From assembly GCF_945859705.1 (NCBI RefSeq), contig NC_079134.1, positions 38,082,576 through 38,146,575 on the forward strand: a stretch of 64,000 nt of DNA. The letters run 5' to 3'. A model generated the notes under the pieces. It saw only the letters and a list, made by a program, of their open reading frames with translations, was not told where the DNA came from and did no database searches. This document shows, piece after piece, positions 35,185 to 45,797 of the stretch. Origin of the DNA: Episyrphus balteatus (Eukaryota > Arthropoda > Insecta > Diptera > Syrphidae). A program made the position numbers and the translations under genes. Numbering within the stretch: position 1 is the stretch's first letter; each line of letters opens with the position of its first letter.

Positions 35185-36205
35185 ATATTATTAGGATGTC
35201 CCTTAGGGTGGGTCAAAAAAATGGAAATTCGTTTTTTTTTGATTTGGTACTTCGAAAACTCGATTGCTAGACACCTCTAGAATATACTCACCAAACATGA
35301 GCTCATTATCTTAATGGGAAGGTCCTCCGCTTTTCAATTTTCCATTTTTACATCAAGCTTCTACCAAAAAAAAAAAATAATTTTTTTATTAATTGACTTT
35401 TTAGCCAAGTTTGTTTTACATATTCTTGTAGAAAATTGAACGCTCTACAAAGAAGGTTAAATACACTTTTTTGAATTATCTAACCGTTTAGTAGATATTT
35501 AAGGTCCAAAAATCAAGAAAATCTTTAAAAATTCGTTTTTTGTTCTTAATTTTGTAACAAATTGAAAAATTATAATAATCAAACGCGCATGACATACAAA
35601 AAAGGTCTTATTAACTTTTTTTATTAATCTAACCATTTGAAAGATATTCGAGGTTAAAGTTAAACAAAAATATAAAAACTTTTTTTACTTTTCAAAATTT
35701 TCTACTTCACTGAAAAGTCATTATTATTAAATTAGTAAGATGGATTATTGTAAGGGTTTAAATGTTCTACAAAAAAGGTTGCTTCAACCGTTTAGAAGAT
35801 TATTCGCATTCAAACCAATGCCCACTGATTTCAATAAATCACGGAAATGACGGTTTTTCCAGTAAAATCACGGATAGTTCCGGTTAATCGTGGGTTTGTT
35901 CGGTGTAAATGTAAAGCACGAGTAACCAAGTAAAACTATTGTTGTCCTATAGTTTCCTTGAATAATTATGGGTTATTGCATTGAAATTACGAAATGTCCC
36001 TGTAAAGTAGGTTATGGTTCTTAATCGTCGTGCCAGAAAAGTATTCTTTATTTTTAACGGACCCTCCTTTTGTCTTCTAAAAATTAAAAAATAATTGTAA
36101 ACTCCTCATTTAGCATTATTTCTGCGTTCCTTCTATGCCTTATGGTCTTCAACTCATCCAATTCCGCTTTAAATGTACCAAAAAAAGTTTATGAATAAAT
36201 TCAAT
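35185..36205. other. Mostly unclassified A+T-rich repeat-like DNA
   Basis: It starts with ttagggtgggtcaaaaaaat (35211-35230), which resembles the attagggtgtccg start at 63673 and may be one end of a dispersed element. The related stretches aagatattcgaggtt and aagatatttaaggtc recur. No coding content and no matching right end found. Confidence 0.35.
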
Positions 36206-36209
36206 CATA

Positions 36210-37632
36210 AATAATCCAGTCAAATAAGGGTTTAACCTCGGAATGAATGTTAGTAGAAATTTTTTTTGCTCAATATCTTCCTTTTGATATTCTATAACAT
36301 ATCTCAAAAGTCTAGAAAAATCTCATGTCCGCTTGTCGCGATTTCAAGGTCAAATCGCGAAATGGAGATTTTCAAAATTAGCAAAAATAGGCTATGGTAT
36401 TATATACACATATGATACATGATTTCAAGGTATTTTTTAATGCTGATTCCAAAAAATCTAAAATCAAGACAATCTGACGTCTCTGGAAGAAGTTATACCT
36501 GTTTTTCATCTGTCAACTCATATTATTATAACAGTTGCAAACTTACTGCCGAAAAACCCTTAAAAGTTATGGTAGATGAACCAAATTTTGCATGAAGATT
36601 TTAAGATACATTATCATTCAGAATCAAAACAATGCAATGCAAAAAACATTCATATCTATGACAAAATGGTATTTTTTGAGAAAAGGGGAAATTTTGGGAT
36701 GTGCACTAAAAAACATCCAGGTACAATCTTGGAATTAGTGCTAATAGGCTATTTTTTTGGTTTCTATGTTTGTTTGGATATTTTATAATTTATGTCAAAA
36801 ATCTACAAAAATCTCATGTCCGCAAGTTCTAATTTTCTAGGTTAAACTAAGTTAGGTGCAGATTTAAAAAAAATAATAAGAAAACTTTAGATTCTTATAT
36901 GTATACCAACATAACCCATATCATTTCAAGGTATTTTTTAACGCTGATTACAACAAAACCCACAAACAAATCAATATGACCATCCCTGAAAAGTAATGTA
37001 CCTTGTTCATGTTGATCTGACACAAATATCTGAAGAGTAGTTTTTCAATTTTTTCAAATCTGCACCTTATCTTCAAACCAAGAAAATTAGGACTTGCGGA
37101 CATGAGATTTTTTTAGATTTTTGAGGGTAGTTAAGGAATATCCAAACAAAGATTAAAATGAAAAAATTAACCTATTAGCACTTATTCCTAAGATGAACAA
37201 GAATCTTCTTTAGTGCATATCCTAAAATTTGCCCCTCCATAAAAAAATACCATTATTTCGTAGGTATATATATTTTTTGTGATGGATTGTTTTGATTTTT
37301 AATAATGATGGATTCTAAAATCTTCATGCAAAATTTGGTTCATCTACCATAACTGTTAAGGGTTTTTCGGCAGTAAGTTTGCAACTGTTATAATAATATA
37401 CCTTGAAATCATGTATCATATGTGTATATAATACCATAGCTTATTTTTGCTAATTTTGAAAATCTCCATTTCGCGATTTGACCTTGAAATCGCGACAAGC
37501 GGACATGAGATTTTTCTAGACTTTGGAGATATGTTATAGAATGGCAAAAGGAAGATATTGAGCAAAAAAAATTTCTACTAACATTCATTCCGAGATTTAC
37601 CCCTTTTTTCTCCTTATTTGACTGTATTAAAA
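36210..37632. mobile_element. 1.4-kb palindromic element
   Basis: The left arm (36210 to about 36870) and right arm (about 37060 to 37632) are reverse complements over most of their length. Shared blocks include ctcatgtccgcttgtcgcga, ttcgcgatttgaccttgaaa, aataccatagc, tgcaaacttactgccgaaaa and gcaaaattttgcatgaag-type sequence. The outer ends read cagtcaaataagg (left) and the same inward from the right, with a 7-base indel just inside. No exact target duplication is visible. It has no coding content. Confidence 0.8.
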
Positions 37633-37639
37633 CAAGAAT

Positions 37640-39685
37640 CTAATTTATGAAAAATTAAACTGTACTTAAATGTATTTTATGTATGTATTATCCAAGACTA
37701 TTTCCCTCCTTAAAACCATCTTGATCCTTAAAAAAAATGGAAACTCAAAATTTTCAAAAAAGAATTAATATGATAATCAAAACATGCTTCTCTCACCCTT
37801 ACACTCTAAGACTCTACGCTAAGTCCCTCTTTGACCTTAAAAATTTCCAAATTGAACGATTGATAGCGTCATAAATTTCAATTTATTAATGCTACTTCTT
37901 TACTTTCTTGAACTTTATAGGACTCTGTTCTAAGTAACACAGAGATTTAACTTCTCTCTCCTTAACCAATAGATAGCATAAAGCACGAATATAATTCACC
38001 AAGTTTTAAGTCAAATCGTGCAAAAAACATTTGCACGACTATAGCAAACGATAATAACTTGCTTAATCTCTTTTGTCCTCCCTTCTTTCGCTCTCTCAAT
38101 TTTATTCATCGTCGTCGATAAAAATAAGCCTCGCATAATATTCTACTGGCTTCCATTTTGGCGCATCATCATGCGGCAGCGTTCCCATCGTTCTCGTCGT
38201 CCTCGTCTCCGTCTTTATTGTCGTTATTATCATTATCATCGGTATCGTCGCAAAACTCAATCTGGTTTTCCAAATCCAAAGCTGCTCCCGATTTCAGTTA
38301 TATTCATCAGAGAAAGAGAGAGAGAGTGTGAGAATATCACAGCCCGCCCTTCTACGAAATGGAATCCCATTAAATCATCCGTATAGCCTAAGACAGCTTT
38401 AAGACGTCAAACATTTTTGCGCGAGAGAGTTCTTATATATATTCCCGTTAAATGTTTTGATCCGACGAAAAATCCTTTTTTGCCGCTATAATCATTTTCC
38501 ATCACACTGAAATGCTGATGGGTGCTTAAAGATATCTGTACCCTAGCCCGAACCAAACGACATCGTCGAACGGAACGTAACCAAACACCATTTATTCGCC
38601 CATTCCATTGAGTTATACCTACTCTCTTATAGCGCCTTTATCTATCCCATAAAGCCCCTCTCTTCTAATAATAATTCCCTATCCCTTATTCCATCAGAGC
38701 AAGAGGACTTTGCTCGATCCTCTTCAAGGATGTAACATCGATTCCTTTCGCTCGATGTGAGTTGCAGTCATCTATGTAATTAGCGCATGTCGATGTGTTC
38801 TTATTATGAGTTTTCTATATCTCGCTCTGCGAGAAGCATAACTTCCCCCCGCGCGTTACGTCGCGTCATCATCGTGTTGTGTTGTCAGCGCTAACACTAC
38901 CCCTGCCCCCACTTGCCCCTTCCATCAGTACAAAACAGAAAAAAAAAAGGATTAAAAACTTTTGTTTTGCCAGTTGGTGAAGATTTCTCACAAAATGCTT
39001 TTCGATGGTGGCGACAGAGGGAAGATTTGAACGTAAGAGGAGAGGAGAATACTCCATTTCCGCCTACGCGCGCATCGCGCGCCAAAGGAAAACTCTAATT
39101 TAGCAGACATTTTATTCATATCACACTCAGCGTTCCATGCCACCATAATCACATCAATGTCCCGCATCCTGATTTTTTTTTCATTCGCCTTCTTCTCTGT
39201 TATTCTCCCATCGTCCTCGTCAGTGTTCGTTCTTTGGAAGGATAATAAATCACACCAACGCGCGAGAGAGAGTGGGAGATATATGAAATGAATACAGTAG
39301 ACGCAGAACGCAACGCAGCTATAGCAAAAGGATAGAAGGAAAACAAATTAAAATGTCCTTGTTTTTTTTTTTATTCGCACGCAGCCATTCTAATGTCCGC
39401 GGCTACAACAACAAAAGATGACGATGAGAACGAGGACAAACTAGGACAATGACAATGATGGCAACGACCATGTCATTCTGTCGAATTTTCAGAATATATA
39501 AACTCACTTTCCATTATTTTGAAAAGCTTTGGTGTGTCTGCGTCTGTGAGGGAGTACTTAAGAGGGTTTTAGGTGGTCTTAACGATGCTGATGTAGACAG
39601 GGTTGAATTAGGTTGTTTCCGGTGGAATAAAGCTGTACTACTTGGAAGGTGTGATTTTTTCAAATAATTTTGATTCAAATTGGCA
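37640..39685. other. Unique DNA, locally G+C-richer
   Basis: It includes purine/pyrimidine runs (agagaaagagagagagag at 38310-38327, gcgcgagagagag near 39262) and CGTCGTC-type runs (38107-38116, 38189-38200). Frames of 60-72 codons are arginine- or proline-rich by composition and carry no motif. GAGA-type runs suggest accessible regulatory chromatin in flies, but no gene is attached to them here. Confidence 0.45.
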
Positions 39686-39689
39686 GTGA

Positions 39690-40440
39690 AAATTATCGAT
39701 TTAGAAAATCGATAATTCAAAATATCGATAGCAAAATAATCGATAATGTTCGATATTTTTTAGCACTAAAATCCAAGATATTAAATAATAGGTAGTTATC
39801 GATTAAAAAATTGTTACCAAAAAACTATCGATAACAAAATAATCGATAATTTATATACGATATTTTTTAATACAAAAATCCAAGATAATGTATAATAAAA
39901 GGCATCTAAGTATGTTATACTTCTTGGACGTTGTTTTCAAAATGTTTAATTTTTTTTCATCGAATATGAAGCTTACACTTAAATTCATGATTGAACACCG
40001 TTTTGGTATGAATTTAGCTAAATTTCTAACTTATATACTGTTTTGTAAAAGAAAATTCTATTTAAATGCTTATTCAAACTAGTGATTTTTTCAAAAAATA
40101 TCGATAACTCAAAATATCGATAGCAAAATAATCGATAGTTTATATACATATGATATTTTTTAATATCGAACCGATATTAATATTTATATATTTCTATATA
40201 TTTCTTTTGAGTTTCATTTAAGGACTGAACTTAGCGTTTTTTTTTTTTCATTAAAAGCATTCTGTTATCGACTTTCAATATTTGAATAAGTTGAATCAAT
40301 ACATCGATTTTTGAAAAGCCTTAATAAATATCTTTTGTATAAGTTCTCTTAAAAAAATCATTACCAAGATATCGATATTTGTGTCAAAATACAATATCGA
40401 AATATTGATTTTGAGGACAACATCGATTTTTATTTACTAT
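39690..40440. promoter_or_regulatory. Dense TATCGATA-type motif cluster
   Basis: At least 13 ATCGAT cores occur in about 750 bases, many as tatcgata or aatcgataat, partly within a repeated block (aaaatatcgatagcaaaataatcgata) seen near 39717, 39827 and 40098. In Drosophila TATCGATA is the DRE site bound by DREF, and CGATA clusters are bound by BEAF-32. Whether this cluster is functional or just a decayed tandem repeat of a TATCGATA-rich transposon (compare family D) cannot be decided from sequence. Confidence 0.45.
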
Positions 40441-40444
40441 TGGA

Positions 40445-41550
40445 ATATAGCATATCTATATGATAAAATGTAGTTGGTAGCACTAGGTTGTCTAGATTAG
40501 ATAAAAATCCACTCATGAACCCCACTTTGCACAAATAATCCCCTCCTGTGTTATGATAAAGGGTGTTTTTTTTTGTTCTCTTAAAGTTTTATTTTTTTTT
40601 GCACCAGAATTAATCCAACGCTATACAAAAATAAAAAAAAAAATCATGTCAGTTAACTAGAAGTTCAAATCCAGTTGTGTTTGATTTAAACTTTGAAACC
40701 ACCAACCCTGTAGTCTACCCTTCCTACTCTCTACCTCCATGTCTCCCCCCCTTATTTCCTAGTCCATACGAAGGGTATGTTAAGGAATTAAACAATTTTC
40801 AAACTTTTACAAAAAAATAAAACAAAAACAAAAATTTATGAAATCTGAACAAAAATTATACTTTAATCGAGTTCCAAACGTTTTAAGTCGAAATAAATAT
40901 TTTCCAACAGAGAGTGAAATAAGAGTGGGGGGAAGAGAAGAGAAGGGGTATTAAAAACAAGAAAACGAGATAGAGTTAAACACCAGTGAAAATTGGTGCT
41001 GATGATTATACAAAGTTTTTAATCAAATCATGATTCTAATTTATCGTTTGGTGTTAAGTTTATTTTTGAAAATTGTCAGGCCGTTGACATTAGAGACAGA
41101 TTTACCCATTCCAAACATCAGACAGTGTTATTATTACAAAATATGGAAAGATAGGGTACGAGAATATCACCTTGAAAAGCATGAAGTGTGATTTGTTACA
41201 CGCAGTGGATGTTATCATCCCACTATAAAGTTGTGGGTTGGGAACTGTTATATTTTTCTGTCCTAATTCTAATTAAATGAATTATACGAAACTATACCTG
41301 AGGGGTATTTTCGCGTCATATTTCTTTTTTTTTTTAAATTAAATTAATGAATGGCAATATTTAAATAAGTTTGTCTTTATGAAGATAATACATATCTGAT
41401 TTATGTATTGGCATGATAGAGAAAAGCTAACAAACGTTACTCATACGCCACAGTTACCCCATAATTTAAACCGAAAATAATACAGTAGATGACGGAAATA
41501 AGAAAGTCCAAAAAACCAAAGAATTGCTTTCTGATATCCGTGTTTTCTTA
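40445..41550. other. Unique A+T-rich DNA
   Basis: Nothing recognised. Homopolymer runs of T and A occur near 40567, 40590 and 41325. Confidence 0.5.
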
Positions 41551-41555
41551 TAGAA

Positions 41556-42634
41556 ATAAAATGCACGACTGGGGTCGCACGAACTTGCTCTTAGAGTTAA
41601 AGTTGCTTAAATTTTTAAGAATTTTTATATAAAAATTTGGAAAAAAAAATTAAATTCGTTTTAAAAAAAAAAATAAAATAGTATCTGAAATTAAATTGCC
41701 CTCCAAAACAAGTATGCAGTTTTGATTGATATATTAACATGCATTTTTAGAAAAAAATTTTTCAAAATCGTTAGAGCCGTTTTTTAAAAAACTAATTTTT
41801 TATAAATAATTTTTTGGAAAAAAAGTTTAAAAATAAAATTGGTATGCCATTTTGTAGAAATCACTAATCAACATCTAAAAGCAAAATTTCAAAAAAATTA
41901 AAAGTCCCGTTTTCGAAAATTTGATTTTTCAAAAAAAAATTTTCAAAATTTTTTTAAAAATCCAAAAATTATTTTTTTCAATATTTTATTTTTGGCTTAT
42001 ATTTAAATTATATAAATGCTTCTTCACAAAAAGTTTCGTTGAAATCGAATAAGCAGTTTTGGAGATAATCGGATTTGAAAAAAACGGTTCTATGGCAGGT
42101 ACCGTTAATAATGATTTTCAAAAAAAATTTTTTTCATTAGAAGATAGACCTTAACTTTAAACTAACATTTGAATTTTTTAAACAAAATCGTTAGAGCCGT
42201 TTTTGAGATATTTCAATTTTACTAAAATCGGTATATGACAAGTACCGTTATTTTTGGTCCAAAAAAATTAATTCCAAAAACCCCTCTGGAGAGTCGCCAA
42301 ATAACGCTGCATACCAGGTTTGACATCAATCGGTCCATCCGTTTAGGCTGTAGCTCCTTATACAGACAGACAGACAGACTGACAGACTGACAGACTGACA
42401 GACTGACAGACTGACAGACTGACAGACTGACAGACTGACAGACTGACAGACTGACAGACTGACAGACTGACAGACTGACAGACTGACAGACAGACAGACA
42501 GACAGACAGACGGACTTCCGGGACCCACTTTTTTGGCATTGTCTACCATCGTAATGTCATGGAAAAATGTTATCTCAACTTTTTTTTTTTTTACGAATGC
42601 ATAACTTGATATATAGTACCTATATCGCAAGTAA
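41556..42634 (-). mobile_element. Family B-related copy with expanded octanucleotide core
   Basis: Read on the minus strand, the 5' end is acttgcgatataggtactat (42613-42632) and the 3' end is taagagcaagttcgtgcgac followed by cccagtcgtgcatttta (41556-41592). This is the same 3' subterminal repeat and stem-loop as the other B copies with a different 5' end. The body carries the repeated atcgttagagccgtttttgag motif of B. The 8-bp core is expanded into a long array (42377-42487). It is non-coding. Confidence 0.7.
42365..42511 (+). repeat. (GACTGACA)n octanucleotide array
   Basis: About 14 perfect GACTGACA units, flanked by CAGA tetramer runs at both ends. Open frames through it read an eight-residue serine/valine/cysteine/glutamine repeat on the minus strand, an artefact of an array whose period is 24 bases when counted in codons. 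Confidence 0.95.
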
Positions 42635-42705
42635 AAAAGTGTATATAAGAAAGAAAATTTCTTAAATAAATAAAATATATACAGAAAATTTCTTATGTAA
42701 ATACA

Positions 42706-43672
42706 ATCACAACAAAAACATTACTGTTAAAAAAAGAGCCAAGTTATCCTATGTTGAAATTATGCTGGCACAAAAAGTATTGAGATATAAAAGTGTACCA
42801 AGTTCTAAAGCTTGGGTTCAAATTCGTATCAATAAAATTTTGATTGCTTACTTGACAATTTTTGTTTTAAATACCGATTTTTAAAGTTATTTCAAAAATT
42901 TGGCAAGTAAACAATCAAAATTTTATTGATACGAATTTTAACCCAAGCTTTAGAACTTGGTACACTTTTATATCTCAATACTTTTTGTGCCAGCATAATT
43001 TCAACATAGAATAACTTGGCTCTTTTTTTAACAGTAATGTTTTTGTTGTGATTTCACTACTTTTTGCAAGGTATGGCTGTAGAATATAAAATATCTTTAT
43101 TTGATGAAAATTCAGTGAAAATGGGCGGTTTCCACGCCCCCTGGCTAAAATTCTCAAATTTTAAATTTTTTCCTTTGTATAAACTATCAGCTCTACCATT
43201 CTACCAAATTTCAAGATTCTACGATAATCAGAAGTGCTCTATAATAATTGATGAAAATTCGGCGAAAATGGGCGGTTACCACGCCCCCTGAATTGAAAAT
43301 CTCAAATTTTCGATTTTTTCCTTTGTATACACCACAAGTCCTATCACCATGTAAAATTTCAAGTTTCTACGATAGCGGGAAGTTCTCCATAATTTTGAAG
43401 ATCTGTCAGTGAGTCAGTGAGTCAGTTACGGTTTTCGCGATTTTTGAAGTCCTTTATCTCAGAAACTACTCATCGTAAGAAGCTGAAATTTTGTGAGGAA
43501 TTTGGGTTCGGCGAGCTCAACAAATGTAGCGAGTTGAAATGTTGAAATTTCTGGCATCTTTGGTGTGGAAGTTAGAGGGGGGTCGAAAATGGCCTGAGTT
43601 GTTTCCTGTAAATAAGGGTGTAGTGCCAAAGTTGCTAGAGAACTTGGCTGGGCACTACCGTGCCCCTTGATT
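42706..43672 (+). mobile_element. Family C copy 2 (HINE-like)
   Basis: It starts with the 347-base palindrome (42706-43052), which contains agccaagttatcctatg. It has two ~147-bp units (gaaaatgggcggtt.ccacgcc at 43116 and 43264) and the run gtcagtgagtcagtgagtca (43405-43424). It ends gagaacttggct, stem-loop gggcactaccgtgccc (43650-43665), cttgatt. It is collinear with copy 1 at 20231-21350 in the opposite orientation, but has one internal unit fewer. Subterminal repeats agccaagtt...c at one end and gagaacttggct at the other are inverted relative to each other. Confidence 0.75.
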
Positions 43673-43674
43673 GC

Positions 43675-44215
43675 ATATAAGAAATAAAATTTCTATTATA
43701 AGTCATAGCATATTTGTTTCGTTTTTATAGAAAATATCGTATTTCTTTTCTTATAGCGTTTTCGTTTGGTAGTCCGCTACTCTCCGGATTTCATTCGAAC
43801 TATTCTGAAACTGTTCGTTTGGCACTCAATGACAGTTCTAATTCTGAAAAGAAGAGAAAATCGATTCCGAATTTCGTTGCTTCTTCAGCCTAAACGATTT
43901 AATCTTATCCTTCACTCATATACAATTTTTTTCTGTAAATAATCTAAATAATCCTTATACATCATTTTATTTATGGACTTAAAATAAAAAGTTTTGAAAA
44001 AAAATTTATTTTTAATTTAAAAAAACAAAACGGCAACACCGGCAGTTTTTAACACATAGATTTTAAAGTATTTTTCATTGCCGACGTTTAAGAACAGAAA
44101 TTATCAAAATTGGATCTGTAATTTGCTTAAGTTACTCCACTAAAACATAATAAAAAGATAACAATGCAAAAAAATCCAATTTTTTTGAATTTTTTCAACA
44201 AAAACTTGCTTAATT
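43675..44215. other. Unique A+T-rich DNA
   Basis: Nothing recognised. Confidence 0.45.
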
Positions 44216-44219
44216 GTTA

Positions 44220-44457
44220 AATAAAGTGCATACAATTGTTTATTTGTTTTATGCTGGTAGTAAATAACGTTTGAGTCGAATAAATAGCAATATTAAACCG
44301 GGCAAAATGCTTTAAATTATAGAAAAAACTTCCGAAAAAAAATTTTGTTCGAAGTCGTACCGATAAATCGAAAAACTAATGATGCCAATCGATTTTTCTG
44401 AGAACAGTCAACAGCGCACTTGTTTAAAAAAAATTTTTTGAAAAAATTTGCACAGTG
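44220..44457 (-). mobile_element. Family D fragment, one arm end
   Basis: It matches the outer part of the family D arm in inverse orientation (cgaagtcgtaccgataaatc, cgaaaaactaatgatgcca) and finishes at cacagtg (44451-44457). The inner TATCGATA part is missing. Confidence 0.7.
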
Positions 44458-44460
44458 TAT

Positions 44461-44858
44461 TTATTCAGTCGAAAATTTTTACTTGTTTTTACTATTCGGA
44501 CAGCAAGAAAAATTTGGTTTGTACTGTTTCATTTCGTTATAACTTTTTTCGGTTTCAATATTTTATAGGTAATATGGGTATGAAATTAACGTAGAATTTT
44601 CCAAAGAATTCGCATATTGTATTCACAATTCCTAAAAAATATACTGTCACCATTATAATGATAATGTTTTGCGAACACTTTTTCTTTATTTTAAAATTTG
44701 GTCCAGCCAAATTTGCACCCGTGCACAGTGGTCGATTTTGAGTCACTAGGTGGACTTAATTTTTTTTTATGTCTTATTGGCTTTCTTCCCGTGCCTGTTA
44801 GCAGTTTTTTCACCTTAGCTGCTATATTCATTATCAATATACAGTTTAAACTATTAGG
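44461..44858. other. Unique A+T-rich DNA
   Basis: Nothing recognised. Confidence 0.45.
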
Positions 44859-44860
44859 TA

Positions 44861-45490
44861 CACTGGTTTACAAGGGTTTTGTTGCCAAAACAAAAATTTA
44901 CTTTTCTGAAGGTTTTCGGTGTCCTGAACTTGAATCCGAAGTTGAAAAAAATTAATCAGCTCCCGTTTTTGAAATATTACCGTTAGACGATGCAAAAAAC
45001 GTTTTTTTGGGTACTTCTTACCTTATTCTTTTATATAAGGAAAATTGTTTGAACATATTTAATTACGGTTTCTATATGAACTGTTTTCCATCTTTCAATG
45101 CCTGTTTAAATCTTTCTGATATCTTTTTTACTGCCCGAGATATTTTTAATGGGAAAAAATATTTCTTTTTCCCAAATTTTTGACCGTTTTCGAGCCTTTT
45201 TGACCATTTTTTATTTATATCTTTTTCGTTTTGATAGATATATTAATCAAATTAACAGGAAATATAGAATAAAGCCAGGACTATATTTGTGCAAAATTTC
45301 AATGATATCAAAATCAGCCACATTTTTGAGATAACGGTAAAAAGATGGTCTTTTTTTGACACGTAATATCTTTTTACATAGAGCATTTTTAAATTTGGTT
45401 TATTTTTATTTTGAAAAGAGATAATATAACCTTTCATTTCATATATTACACATAACAGTTCATGCTCTACAAGCTAGACAATCTTAAACA
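44861..45490 (+). mobile_element. Half of a CACTGG-ended element joined to A-like sequence
   Basis: From 44861 (cactggtttacaag) to about 45150 it follows the left arm of the palindrome at 56640-57292 (cttttctgaaggttttcggt, ctgcccgagatat). Beyond 45170 it instead resembles family A in diverged form (ttttgagataacggtaaaa, acctttcattt, ctacaagcta). The arms of two families are thus fused. Either A derives its body from such an element, or an insertion border lies near 45160. Confidence 0.55.
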
Positions 45491-45794
45491 AAGTCCTTCC
45501 GTAAAAAAAATGATCACCTTAAAAAGAGCGGATTGGTACCTGACAGAGACGAAAAAATAGTTTGCGGCGGTTTTCGGCACTTAATTTTAGCATCAAATTA
45601 AAGGTAATAACTACAAAATATAAAAAATTCACGATGGCACTCTTCGGCACTTTTTTTTAATCGTCCAAGAAGTAAAAAACAAACATCTGAAAACTATCAA
45701 AGAAATGCCTTACAACATTCAGTTAATAGAAATAGAAACCGACTTTTTTTTACAAAAAAACAAACTGAATTTAATAATACAATACACGCTTTTA
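45491..45794. other. Unclassified A+T-rich DNA
   Basis: Nothing recognised. Confidence 0.4.
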
Positions 45795-45797
45795 TTA

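Noticed and set aside
12429..39275. GA/CT runs (12429, 18333, 38310, 39262) as GAGA-factor sites
   Set aside because: They are simple repeats; binding cannot be claimed without a gene or data. Kept only as region remarks.
42222..42630. Long serine/valine/cysteine repeat proteins on the minus strand
   Set aside because: They are translations of the GACTGACA octanucleotide array, open in more than one frame by periodicity.
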